Positions 17,266 to 25,304 of a DNA stretch of 64,000 nucleotides are shown here, one piece after another. Position numbers and translations under genes: made by a program. The stretch is from the NCBI RefSeq assembly GCF_000420785.1, contig NZ_ATVP01000003.1, forward strand, positions 62,001 to 126,000, written 5' to 3'. Position 1 is the first letter of the stretch. Each line of letters opens with the position of its first letter. The DNA is from Streptococcus hyovaginalis DSM 12219 (GTDB lineage: Bacteria; Bacillota; Bacilli; Lactobacillales; Streptococcaceae). A model generated the notes under the pieces. That model searched no databases and was not told the DNA's origin. It saw only the letters and a list, made by a program, of their open reading frames with translations.

Positions 17266-19068
17266 ATGACACATTTAGTAGACTTAACTAAAAAGCCTTA
17301 CAACCTAAATCAAGAAGCTATTGATTGGGTTGAGGCGACTCTTAAAAATATGACCTTAGATGAAAAAATTGGTCAGCTTTTTGTTAATATGGGTTCTAGT
17401 CGTACAGAAGAGTATCTAACTCAAGTGATGACGGATTACAAATTTGCAGCAGTAAGGTATGCTCCTGGTCCAGCAGCGGACATTTGGGAGCAAAATTACA
17501 TTTTACAAACCAAATCAAAAATCCCTCTGTTGATTGCAGCCAATACAGAATCAGGGGGAAATGGGGCAGTCACAGATGGCACCAAAATTGGTGATGAGAT
17601 TAAAATTGCCGCTACTAACGATCCTAAGTATGCTTATGAACTAGGGCGTATCGCTGGACTTGAGGCATCAGCCGTGGGATGTAATGCGTCATTTGCTCCT
17701 ATTATGGATCTTAGTCGTAACTGGAGAAATCCTATTATTGCTAATCGTACATGGGGAGCTGAAGTTGAGCAAGTTATCAGCCTTTCAAAAGAATACATGC
17801 GCGGTATCATGGAACATGGCATTATTCCATTTGCTAAACATTTCCCTGGTGATGGCATTGACGAACGAGACCACCATCTTTCATATGCGTCTAACCCTAT
17901 GTCAAAAGAGGAGTGGATGGAGACCTTTGGGCGTATTTATGGCGAAATGACTGAAGCGGGTCTTCCAGGTATTATGGCAGGTCATATTCATCTGCCAAAT
18001 GTTGAAAAAGAAATGCACCCTGAGCGTGATTTGGATGATATGTTACCAGCATCGCTTAATAAAACACTTCTTGATGAACTTCTACGAGGTGAGCTGGGCT
18101 ACAATGGGGCTATCGTAACCGATGCCTCTCATATGGTTGCGATGACAGCATCGCTTCCACGTCGTGAACTTCTACCAACAGCGATTGAAGCTGGATGCGA
18201 TCTCTTCTTATTTTTCAACGATCCTGATGAAGATTTCCGTTGGATGAAAGAAGGCTATGAAAATGGTCTCTTAACAGAAGAACGTCTGCACGATGCCATT
18301 CGTCGTACCTTAGGGTTGAAAGCAAAACTTGGCTTACATCAATTTGAAGGTCGTCGCAAGGAGATTTTGCTTCCAAAAGAAGAAGCCTTAGAAAAGATTG
18401 GCACAGACGAGGCTAAACGCCTTTCAGATGAAGTAGCTGATAAGGCAATCACGCTGGTCAAAGATAAACAAAAAGACATTTTCCCAGTCACACCAGAACG
18501 CTACAAACGCATTCTTTTAGTTGAAGTCGAAGGTTACAAGGGTGGCTTTGGTGCGATGATTAACTCTGGCAAAAAACGTGCAGCTGACACCTTAAAAGAG
18601 TTGTTAGAACAAGCGGGACATGAAGTATCGATCTGGGAAAATACAGAAGAGCGTATAAAAAAACTGCCTGAAGACGAACGTCCAGCAGCTATTCAAAATG
18701 TCTATGCTTCTAAACGACCAATTGCTCAAATCACGGATAATTATGATTTGATTATCAATCTTGTTGATGTCAATTCTGGCGGTACGACCCAACGTATTAT
18801 TTGGCCGGCGGCTAAAGGAACACCAGATCAGCCATTTTATGTCCATGAAATCCCAACAATCGTCGTGTCAGTACAACATCCATTTGCCTTGGCAGATATG
18901 CCACAAGTTGGAACCTACATCAATGCGTATGATGGCTTACCAAATACTATTGCCAGCTTGGTAAAAAAACTAGCAGGTGAATCTGAATTTACAGGAGTAT
19001 CGAGCGTCGATCCTTATTGTGGCTTAATTGATACGCATATCTGGCGTTCACATAAAATGAAACAATAG
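17266..19068 (+). CDS. GH3 beta-N-acetylhexosaminidase-like glycosidase (NagZ-related)
   Basis: 600-aa glycoside hydrolase family 3 protein. The NagZ-type signature reads AKHFPGDGIDERDHH, with K191-H192 and the acid/base Asp-His region D202-H203/H204; the predicted nucleophile is D286 in IVTDASHM. A C-terminal alpha/beta domain (about 390-595) follows. The histidine-containing loop is the mark of the beta-N-acetylglucosaminidase branch, which suggests removal of GlcNAc/HexNAc. There is no signal peptide. Next to GH2 and GH79 glucuronidases it implies stepwise cytosolic dismantling of a glycan alternating uronic acid and amino sugar. Substrate unknown. Confidence 0.8.
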   Translation: MTHLVDLTKKPYNLNQEAIDWVEATLKNMTLDEKIGQLFVNMGSSRTEEYLTQVMTDYKFAAVRYAPGPAADIWEQNYILQTKSKIPLLIAANTESGGNGAVTDGTKIGDEIKIAATNDPKYAYELGRIAGLEASAVGCNASFAPIMDLSRNWRNPIIANRTWGAEVEQVISLSKEYMRGIMEHGIIPFAKHFPGDGIDERDHHLSYASNPMSKEEWMETFGRIYGEMTEAGLPGIMAGHIHLPNVEKEMHPERDLDDMLPASLNKTLLDELLRGELGYNGAIVTDASHMVAMTASLPRRELLPTAIEAGCDLFLFFNDPDEDFRWMKEGYENGLLTEERLHDAIRRTLGLKAKLGLHQFEGRRKEILLPKEEALEKIGTDEAKRLSDEVADKAITLVKDKQKDIFPVTPERYKRILLVEVEGYKGGFGAMINSGKKRAADTLKELLEQAGHEVSIWENTEERIKKLPEDERPAAIQNVYASKRPIAQITDNYDLIINLVDVNSGGTTQRIIWPAAKGTPDQPFYVHEIPTIVVSVQHPFALADMPQVGTYINAYDGLPNTIASLVKKLAGESEFTGVSSVDPYCGLIDTHIWRSHKMKQ

Positions 19069-19080
19069 TTTTCATTTACC

Positions 19081-19109
19081 TTGAGTCGATGAGCTATTTC
19101 TGTTATAAT
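19081..19109 (+). promoter_or_regulatory. Promoter of the riboswitch/P-type ATPase unit
   Basis: TTGAGT (19081-19086) and TATAAT (19104-19109) are 17 bp apart, and the -10 is extended (TGTTATAAT). The transcript would begin just before the riboswitch. Confidence 0.85.
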
Positions 19110-19116
19110 TATATCC

Positions 19117-19229
19117 ATCAAGGGAGTAGCCGACGATGGTCATATCGTATCAGTGATATGGTGTCATCGTGATTATGTCGTCATTTCGAAACGTTTGTTT
19201 CCGGCATAGTCTTAATTTGCGAGACTTGT
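19117..19229 (+). ncRNA. yybP-ykoY (Mn2+) riboswitch
   Basis: The leader has the conserved AAGGGAGTAGC loop (19120-19130), the partner block GTCGTCATTTCG (about 19178-19189), CCGGCATAG (about 19201-19209) and the closing GCGAGACTTG. These occur in the same order as in the known Lactococcus yybP-ykoY Mn2+ aptamer. P1 pairs CAAG near 19118 with CTTG near 19225, and the latter is part of the terminator 5' arm. Ion binding should therefore prevent termination, an ON switch for the export ATPase downstream. Confidence 0.92.
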
Positions 19230-19251
19230 TTAAAAATAAACAGGTCTTTTT
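19221..19251 (+). terminator. Riboswitch expression-platform terminator
   Basis: GACTTGTTTA (19223-19232) pairs with TAAACAGGTC (19237-19246) and a T-rich run follows. Its 5' arm overlaps the 3' strand of riboswitch P1, making the two structures mutually exclusive. Confidence 0.88.
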
Positions 19252-19281
19252 CTATAGAGAAAAGACCAAGGAGGAGAAAAA

Positions 19282-21966
19282 GTGTCAAAAGAACAAAAAC
19301 GTCAAGCGTTTTACACACAGTTGGAAGACTCTGTTCTTGAAGCTCTTGAGACAAACAAAAAAGGTTTGACGAGCGCTCAAGCCGAGCAACGTTTGTCAGA
19401 GTATGGTCGTAATGAATTGGAAGAGGGTGAGAAGAAGTCACTTTTCCAAAAATTCTTGGATCAATTTAAAGACTTGATGATTATTATCTTATTAGCAGCT
19501 GCAGCGCTTTCAGTGATTACTGAAGGGATGCATGGTTTAACAGATGCTTTAATTATCTTATTCGTAGTTGTCATTAACGCAGCATTTGGTGTTTACCAAG
19601 AAGGACAGGCAGAAGCAGCTATTGAAGCGCTTAAATCAATGTCTAGTCCATTAGCGCGTGTTCGTCGTGATGGACACGTGAAGGAAGTTGATTCTAAAGA
19701 ATTAGTTCCTGGTGACATTGTCTTACTTGAAGCGGGTGATGTTGTTCCAGCGGATATGCGCCTTTTGGAAGCAAGCTCTTTGAAAATCGAAGAGGCTGCC
19801 CTTACTGGTGAGTCTGTACCAGTTGAAAAGTCTTTAGACGTTGAACTAGCTGAAGATGCTGGTATTGGTGACCGTGTCAATATGGGTTACCAAAACTCAA
19901 ACGTTACATACGGTCGTGGTATGGGTGTCGTTACTAACACGGGTATGTTTACCGAAGTCGGTCACATTGCAAACATGTTACAAAATGCTGATGAAACAGA
20001 CACCCCTCTTAAACAAAACCTTAACCAATTGTCTAAACTTTTGACGGTTGCTGTCTTGGTTATTGCGGCTGTTACTTTTGTAGTTGGCGTCTTCCTTCGT
20101 AATGAAAGCCCACTTGAAGGTCTCATGATTGCGGTTGCTCTTGCGGTTGCTGCCATTCCAGAAGGTTTGCCAGCCATCGTTACAGTTGTCCTTTCACTTG
20201 GTACACAGGTGTTGGCTAAACGTAACGCTATCATTCGCCAATTGCCTGCTGTTGAAACACTTGGCTCAACAGAGATTATCGCCTCAGATAAGACAGGTAC
20301 TTTGACAATGAACCAAATGACTGTTGAAAAACTCTATACAAATGGTAGCCTTCAAGATGCCAATGATGATTTGGATCACTCAAATATGGCTCTTCGCATC
20401 ATGAACTTTGCCAATGATACCAAAATTGATGAGTCTGGTAAGTTAATCGGCGACCCAACTGAAACGGCTCTTGTTCAATTTGGATTGGATCATAGCTTTG
20501 ATGTTCGTGATGCTCTCAACGGAGAACCACGGGTTGCAGAATTGCCATTTGATTCTGATCGTAAACTCATGTCAACAATCCACAAATTGGCAGATGGTCA
20601 ATACCTTGTTGCTGTAAAAGGTGCCCCAGACCAATTGCTTAAACGTGTGACTAAGATTGAAGACAATAATCAAGTGCGTCCTATTACAGATGCCGATAAG
20701 GAAGCCATTCTTTCTACCAACAAGTCTCTTGCTAAACAAGCTCTTCGTGTTCTCATGATGGCTTACAAATATGAAGCAAGTATTCCTACCATGGAAACTG
20801 AAGTGGTGGAAAATGATTTGGTATTTGCTGGCTTAGTTGGTATGATTGACCCTGAACGTCCAGAGGCTGCCCAAGCGGTTAAAGTGGCTAAAGAAGCTGG
20901 TATTCGTCCAATCATGATTACTGGTGACCACCAAGACACTGCTGAAGCAATTGCTAAACGTCTCGGTATTATTGATGCCAATGACACAGAAGATCATGTC
21001 TTTACAGGTGCTGAACTTAACGAATTGTCAGATGAAGAATTCCAAAAAGTCTTCCAGCAATACTCAGTTTACGCTCGTGTATCACCAGAACATAAAGTCC
21101 GTATCGTTAAAGCGTGGCAAAATGAAGGCAAAGTTGTTGCCATGACTGGTGACGGTGTTAATGATGCGCCATCACTTAAAACAGCTGACATCGGTATTGG
21201 TATGGGGATTACCGGTACAGAAGTTTCCAAAGGAGCTTCTGATATGGTTCTTGCTGATGATAACTTTGCAACAATTATCGTCGCTGTAGAAGAAGGACGT
21301 AAAGTCTTCTCAAACATTCAAAAAACAATTCAATACTTGCTTTCAGCTAACATTGCTGAGGTTATGACAATCTTCCTTGCAACCTTGTTTGGATGGGATG
21401 TTCTTCAACCAGTTCATCTTCTCTGGATTAACTTGGTTACAGATACGCTTCCAGCCATTGCTCTTGGTGTGGAACCTGCTGAGCCGGGTGTGATGAAACA
21501 CAAACCGCGTGGACGCAAATCAAGCTTCTTCGATGGTGGTGTAAAAGAATCAATCATCTATCAAGGACCACTTCAAGGTTTAATTGTTCTTGCTGTTTAT
21601 GGCTTTGCTCTTAAATTCCCAGAACACACCACATATGCTGACATTCATGCTGATGCTTTGACAATGGCGTACGTTACGCTTGGTTTGATCCAATTGGTAC
21701 ATGCTTATAACGTTAAGTCTGTTTACCAATCTGTTTTCCAAGTTGGTCTCTTTAAGAACCGCTTATTCAACTGGTCAATTCCAATTGCCTTTGTTCTGCT
21801 TATGTCAACAGTGGTCGTTCCAGGATTTAATAACTTCTTCCACGTGGCTCATTTATCAGTCACACAGTGGTTAGTAGTTGTTATCGGAAGTTTAATGACA
21901 TTGGTAGTTGTTGAAATTGTGAAAGCAATCCAACGTGCAACAGGTCAAGATAAAAACGCCATTTAA
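19282..21966 (+). CDS. P2-type cation-exporting ATPase (PacL/MgtA-like), Mn-riboswitch controlled
   Basis: 894-aa P-type ATPase of the SERCA/PacL class. Features in order are a cytosolic N-terminus, M1-M2, the actuator domain with LTGESVPVEK, M4 with the ion-site motif IPEGLPAI, the phosphorylated D336 in SDKTGTLT, the nucleotide domain (KGAPDQLL), the hinge GDGVNDAPSLK and six C-terminal helices. In Streptococcus pneumoniae the homologue behind the same riboswitch exports manganese/calcium, so Mn2+ efflux is the best guess. The start is GTG 19282 after AAGGAGG; no ATG fits the conserved MSKEQKRQ opening. Confidence 0.9.
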   Translation: MSKEQKRQAFYTQLEDSVLEALETNKKGLTSAQAEQRLSEYGRNELEEGEKKSLFQKFLDQFKDLMIIILLAAAALSVITEGMHGLTDALIILFVVVINAAFGVYQEGQAEAAIEALKSMSSPLARVRRDGHVKEVDSKELVPGDIVLLEAGDVVPADMRLLEASSLKIEEAALTGESVPVEKSLDVELAEDAGIGDRVNMGYQNSNVTYGRGMGVVTNTGMFTEVGHIANMLQNADETDTPLKQNLNQLSKLLTVAVLVIAAVTFVVGVFLRNESPLEGLMIAVALAVAAIPEGLPAIVTVVLSLGTQVLAKRNAIIRQLPAVETLGSTEIIASDKTGTLTMNQMTVEKLYTNGSLQDANDDLDHSNMALRIMNFANDTKIDESGKLIGDPTETALVQFGLDHSFDVRDALNGEPRVAELPFDSDRKLMSTIHKLADGQYLVAVKGAPDQLLKRVTKIEDNNQVRPITDADKEAILSTNKSLAKQALRVLMMAYKYEASIPTMETEVVENDLVFAGLVGMIDPERPEAAQAVKVAKEAGIRPIMITGDHQDTAEAIAKRLGIIDANDTEDHVFTGAELNELSDEEFQKVFQQYSVYARVSPEHKVRIVKAWQNEGKVVAMTGDGVNDAPSLKTADIGIGMGITGTEVSKGASDMVLADDNFATIIVAVEEGRKVFSNIQKTIQYLLSANIAEVMTIFLATLFGWDVLQPVHLLWINLVTDTLPAIALGVEPAEPGVMKHKPRGRKSSFFDGGVKESIIYQGPLQGLIVLAVYGFALKFPEHTTYADIHADALTMAYVTLGLIQLVHAYNVKSVYQSVFQVGLFKNRLFNWSIPIAFVLLMSTVVVPGFNNFFHVAHLSVTQWLVVVIGSLMTLVVVEIVKAIQRATGQDKNAI

Positions 21967-21986
21967 GAGATAAACTAAAAAAATGA

Positions 21987-22019
21987 GATTGAAGAAAAAG
22001 TCCATTTTGGACCTTTTCT
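21987..22019 (+). terminator. ATPase terminator, 3' arm split by ISL3
   Basis: The left arm 21987-22003 pairs with 22009-22019. The rest of the ancestral 3' arm (TCAATC, 24335-24340) and the T tract (24341-24345) now lie beyond the ISL3 element. A shorter hairpin survives. Confidence 0.8.
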
Positions 22020-22510
22020 GGCTCATTGTCAACTGTAGTGGTGACTTATAACTAAACACGAGAGGAGACGAAATTCGTCTTCTCTTTTGTTATGTTCAAA
22101 GCGAGGTAAATCCGTTTCTTAAAGTTGTCAAAGTTGCGAAAGCCAAAAGCGTTGCGTTTGATGTCCTTGATGAGTTTATTGGTTGCTTCCAGTTTGGCAT
22201 TCGAATAGGGAAGTTGGATGGCATTGGAGATATATTTTTTATAGCGAATAAAGGTGTTCAAAGCAGTTTTAAAGATATGATTGAGCTGAGGTAACGTGTC
22301 TTGAATCAATCCAAAGAATTGCTCGGTATTTTTCTCTTGCAAGTGAAAAAGGAGCAATTGGTAAAGGTCATAGTACCCTTTTAATTCAGGAACGAGTTTG
22401 ACCATCTTATCGAGTTACTGTCTAGGGGTTAGAGTTTCCCTAAAGGTTCTAGAGTAGAATGCATGAATCGAAAGTTTTCTACTATCCTTTTGAATGAGCT
22501 TCGGGTAGTA

Positions 22511-23406
22511 TAGTAAAATGAAGTAAAAACAGTACATTTGTGATATTATATTCTTATGGCATATTCACCAGATTTTCGTAAAAAAGTTCTCGCATACTGT
22601 GAGAAAACGGGCAGTATTTCTGAAGCGTCTGCTGTATTCCAAATCTCACGCAACACCATTTATCAATGGCTAAAATTAAAAGAGAAAACCGGCGAGCTTC
22701 ATCACCAAGTTAAAGGAACTAAGCCAAGAAAAGTTGATAGAGATAAATTAAAGAACTATCTTGAAACTCATCCAGATGCTTATTTGACTGAAATAGCTTC
22801 TGAATTTGACTGTCATCCAACAGCTATTCATTACGCCCTCAAAGCTATGGGATATACTCGAAAAAAAAGAGCTCTACCTACCACGAACAAGACCCTGAAA
22901 AAGTAGCCCTGTTTCTTAAAGAATTTAATCATTTAGAGAACCTGACCCCTGTTTATATTGATGAGACAGGGTTTGAGACCTATTTTTATCGAGAATATGG
23001 TCGCTCCTTGAAAGGTCAGTTGATAAAAGGTAAGGTCTCTGGAAGAAGATACCAGCGGATATCTTTAGTTGCAGGTCTCATAAATGGTGAGCTTATAGCT
23101 CCGATGACATACAAAGACACTATGACTAGTGATTTTTTCGAAGCTTGGTTCCAAAAATTCTTACTACCCACTTTGGAGACGCCATCAGTTATCATTATGG
23201 ACAATGCAAAGTTTCATCGAATGAGCAGGCTAAAGGTCTTGTCTAAGGAGCAGGGGCATAGAGTTTTACCACTTCCTCCGTACTCACCTGAGTACAACCC
23301 CATCGAGAAAACATGGGCTCACATTAAAAAACACCTCAGAAAAGTATTGCCAAATAGCCATACTTTCATTGAGGCACTTTCGTCATGCTCTTGTTTCAGT
23401 TGACTA
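22511..23406 (+). mobile_element. IS630-family (IS630-Spn1-like) element, copy 1
   Basis: 896 bp with termini TAGTAAAATGAAG and, inverted, TAGTCAACTGAA, flanked by a TA target duplication (22509-22510, 23407-23408). Removing it restores the ISL3 reading frame as LKYYPKLIQ. It is the same length as copy 2. Confidence 0.93.
22556..23403 (+). CDS. IS630 transposase, copy 1 (programmed -1 frameshift)
   Basis: Two overlapping frames form one 282-aa product. Orf1 (22556-22906) carries a helix-turn-helix region (ISRNTIYQWLKLKEKTG) and a second HTH. Orf2 carries the DDE core: YIDETGFE, IIMDNAKFH and PPYSPEYNPIEKTW. A run of eight A at 22861-22868 allows a -1 slip (A AAA AAA G), joining RKK to SSTYHEQDPEKV. 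The second copy in this window has the same A run and the same break, which argues for programmed frameshifting rather than decay. Confidence 0.88.
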
Positions 23407-24385
23407 TATTTAAGAGAGCGGTATTCAAGTGATTCCTTTTCATATTGTTTCATGATTTGAATGCGGGTTTGATTGAGTGCTCTATTGATGTGCTGCACAA
23501 TGCGGAAACGATCTAGGACGATTTTTGCGTTAGGGAATAGACTTTTCACAAGAGGTATATAACTCCCTGACATATCAAGGGTGACGATTTTGACGCTGTT
23601 CCTTGCGTCTTTAGAATACTTGAAGAAGTGATTTCGAATGGTGGTTTGACGCCGATTGTCCAGTATGGAGATAATTTTCTTGGTCTCAAAATCTTGAGCG
23701 ATAAAGGCGAGTTTGCCCTTTTGGTAGGAGAATTCGTCGATGGATAGAACTTGAGGCAATTTAGAAAAGTCTTCTTTGACTACGAACTGGTTGAATTTGC
23801 GGTGGACGGTAGAGGTTGAAATGGCCAACTGTTGTGCGATATGAGTGAGCGATTCTCGCTTTATCAAGGCTTGTGCCACTTTTTGTTTGAGGGGCTCAGA
23901 GATTTGACAGTTTTTCTGAACCAGACTGTTTCCGCTACGGTCACTTTCCGACAGAACTTGCATTGAAACCTCATCTTTTTCAAGCGAATGAGACTAGGGA
24001 AACCACCAATTTCGATACAGGGGATTTTAGAAGGTTTCTGGAAGTCGTACTTAATCTGATCTCCTTTACAGTGTCTACACTTAAGCGGGTGATAGTCAAG
24101 GGTTGCGAAGACTTCGATATGTGTTTCACGCTGAAAAACCTTGTTCAAGGTGATGTGTTTATCTTTCATTCCAATCAATTCTGTAGTATGATAGAGTTGT
24201 CCATATGATTCTTTCTAATGATGGTTTGGTCGCTTTTCATTATAAGTCATATGGAATTTTTTGTGTACACTCAAAAAGCCCGATAACCTCTGCAGGGGAG
24301 GTACCCACTATAGAAATTATAGAGCCCCTTTTCTTCAATCTTTTTCTTTATGTTGGAATATGAAAACCTCTTAGAAATACTGTCA

Positions 24386-24527
24386 TATCAATAGTAATCG
24401 TCCAATAACGAGGTATATTGAAAAACATTCCAAAGTCAAGCTGACTCTGGAATGTTTTCTACTAACAGTATACTGTAGGAGTGATAGGATTACTAGTTAC
24501 CTCGTTATGGAGCGCTTACTATCAATA
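24386..24527. repeat. 142-bp palindromic element with internal hairpin
   Basis: The arms 24386-24419 and 24494-24527 are inverted copies sharing ATAACGAGGTA and ATAGTAA blocks. Inside lies a strong hairpin (24422-24438 with 24442-24458, AAAACATTCC/GGAATGTTTT) followed by a short T-rich stretch, so the element may bring its own terminator. No transposase is present. Confidence 0.65.
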
Positions 24528-24651
24528 CTTGTAAGAGTTTTATGATTTAATAATGTAAAAATCAGTGCCTTGATATGTTCAGATTAGAGAGGGGAAGCCA
24601 TATTCTTAAAAAGAATCTGGAACAAAGCGTTTCATTTTAGAAATTCTTTAC

Positions 24652-24757
24652 TATAGTCTTTTGAATTAAGGTTGAGACATCGTCACTTTCGCCTTGCCCT
24701 ACTCAAGTGCTGCCCGCGTCTCAGTCCTTTGTCTTAAAGTTAATTCATTTGACTATA
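24652..24757. repeat. MITE-like element, short copy (106 bp)
   Basis: The ends TATAGTCTTTTGAATTAA and, inverted, TATAGTCAAATGAATTAA form imperfect terminal repeats starting in TA. The second is close to the IS630 end TATAGTCAACTGAA. The interior shares TTGCCCTAC and AAAGTTAATTCATTT with the copy at 15848-16068. Confidence 0.7.
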
Positions 24758-24785
24758 TCTAGTTCTATGAAATTGCTAGTATTAT

Positions 24786-24841
24786 AAAAAAAGGAACAAG
24801 ATAGAATTCTGTTCAATAGAAAACTATCTTGTTCCTTTTTT
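24786..24841. terminator. Strong bidirectional terminator
   Basis: A near-perfect stem of about 18 bp (24787-24804 with 24824-24841) has A-runs and T-runs on its two sides and a 19-nt loop. It ends transcription from the minus-strand gene at 24876 and also blocks plus-strand readthrough. Confidence 0.88.
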
Positions 24842-24875
24842 ATGTTTGGTGTCAAACTTTTGCCCCAGACTCTTT

Positions 24876-25244
24876 TTAAGTGCTTTTAATCAGTCTATAT
24901 CTGGGGATAATACAGTTTAGTAGGAGCAGCAAGAGTAAAATGAGCTGCGTAGGCAAATAGTCAGTATTAGTGAACAGTATGTTAAACTGTAGTCCGAGGC
25001 AAATGAGGAGTATTAATTCTAAGGCAAGCCACCATGGATTAGTCTTCATGATAATCTGATCACCATCAGCAACTTGGCATTTAGTCAAAATCCCCCAGCC
25101 TAAGCTGAGTGTTGCAGGAGTGTCTGGCACATCCAAACTGATTTGTTGGTCTTTGTAAAGTTTTGCCTGATAGATGCGATTAAGGTAGATATCACTTGGT
25201 TGATAGCGACCATCCCAGGTTTTTCGAATAAGAGTAATCGACAA
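24876..25244 (-). CDS. Small membrane protein of unknown function
   Basis: 122-aa protein not matched to a known family. The N-terminal 75 residues are soluble, with short strands (IYLNRIYQAKLYKDQQISLDV). Two hydrophobic segments follow, about residues 79-99 and 104-122, and a basic tail (PRYRLIK). I chose TTG 25244 because AAAGGAGG sits seven bases upstream; an ATG at 25265 is in frame but overlaps that binding site. It follows the phosphoesterase gene by 60 bases on the same strand and may be its operon partner. Confidence 0.65.
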   Translation of the reverse strand: MSITLIRKTWDGRYQPSDIYLNRIYQAKLYKDQQISLDVPDTPATLSLGWGILTKCQVADGDQIIMKTNPWWLALELILLICLGLQFNILFTNTDYLPTQLILLLLLLLNCIIPRYRLIKST

Positions 25245-25304
25245 GAGCCTTCCTCCTTTGTCCAATCTGATAAGCTTTCCATGAAAAGGGTATCAAAAAA
25301 GAGA

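Larger units (their letters stand above)
22052..24204 (-). pseudogene. ISL3 transposase, decayed and interrupted
   Basis: The ancestral start is at 24204. The N-terminal zinc-ribbon part (CRHCKG, CKFCRK), the helix-turn-helix and the DDE core (LSIDEFSYQKGK, VTLDMSGSY) are followed by the C-terminal SNAKLEATNKLIKDIKRNAFGF in 22052-22405. Damage visible: small frameshifts just after the start, a frameshift near 23940, the IS630 insertion in codons for LKY|YPKLIQ, and a TAA in the piece between IS630 and 22405. It cannot make a full transposase. Confidence 0.92.
22020..24326 (-). mobile_element. ISL3-family element, interrupted by IS630
   Basis: Imperfect terminal inverted repeats begin GGCTC at 22020 and, inverted, end at 24326; both continue to a TAGTGG block. 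An exact 8-bp target duplication CCTTTTCT flanks it (22012-22019 and 24327-24334), the size expected for ISL3. Without the nested IS630 and its TA duplication the element is 1409 bp. Confidence 0.93.
24335..24875. other. Gene-free interval with two palindromic elements and a terminator
   Basis: Starts with the stranded 3' arm and T tract of the ATPase terminator. It then holds the 142-bp palindromic element, about 120 bp with nothing recognisable, the 106-bp MITE-like copy, and a strong terminator near the small membrane-protein gene. No coding sequence was found. Confidence 0.7.

Noticed and set aside
22556..22906. IS630 orf1 and orf2 as two broken genes
   Set aside because: The same layout and slip site occur in both copies, so one frameshifted product is more likely.
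23319..23963. A separate 214-codon gene on the minus strand
   Set aside because: Its first part is ISL3 transposase and its last codons are antisense IS630 sequence; it is a chimera made by the insertion.
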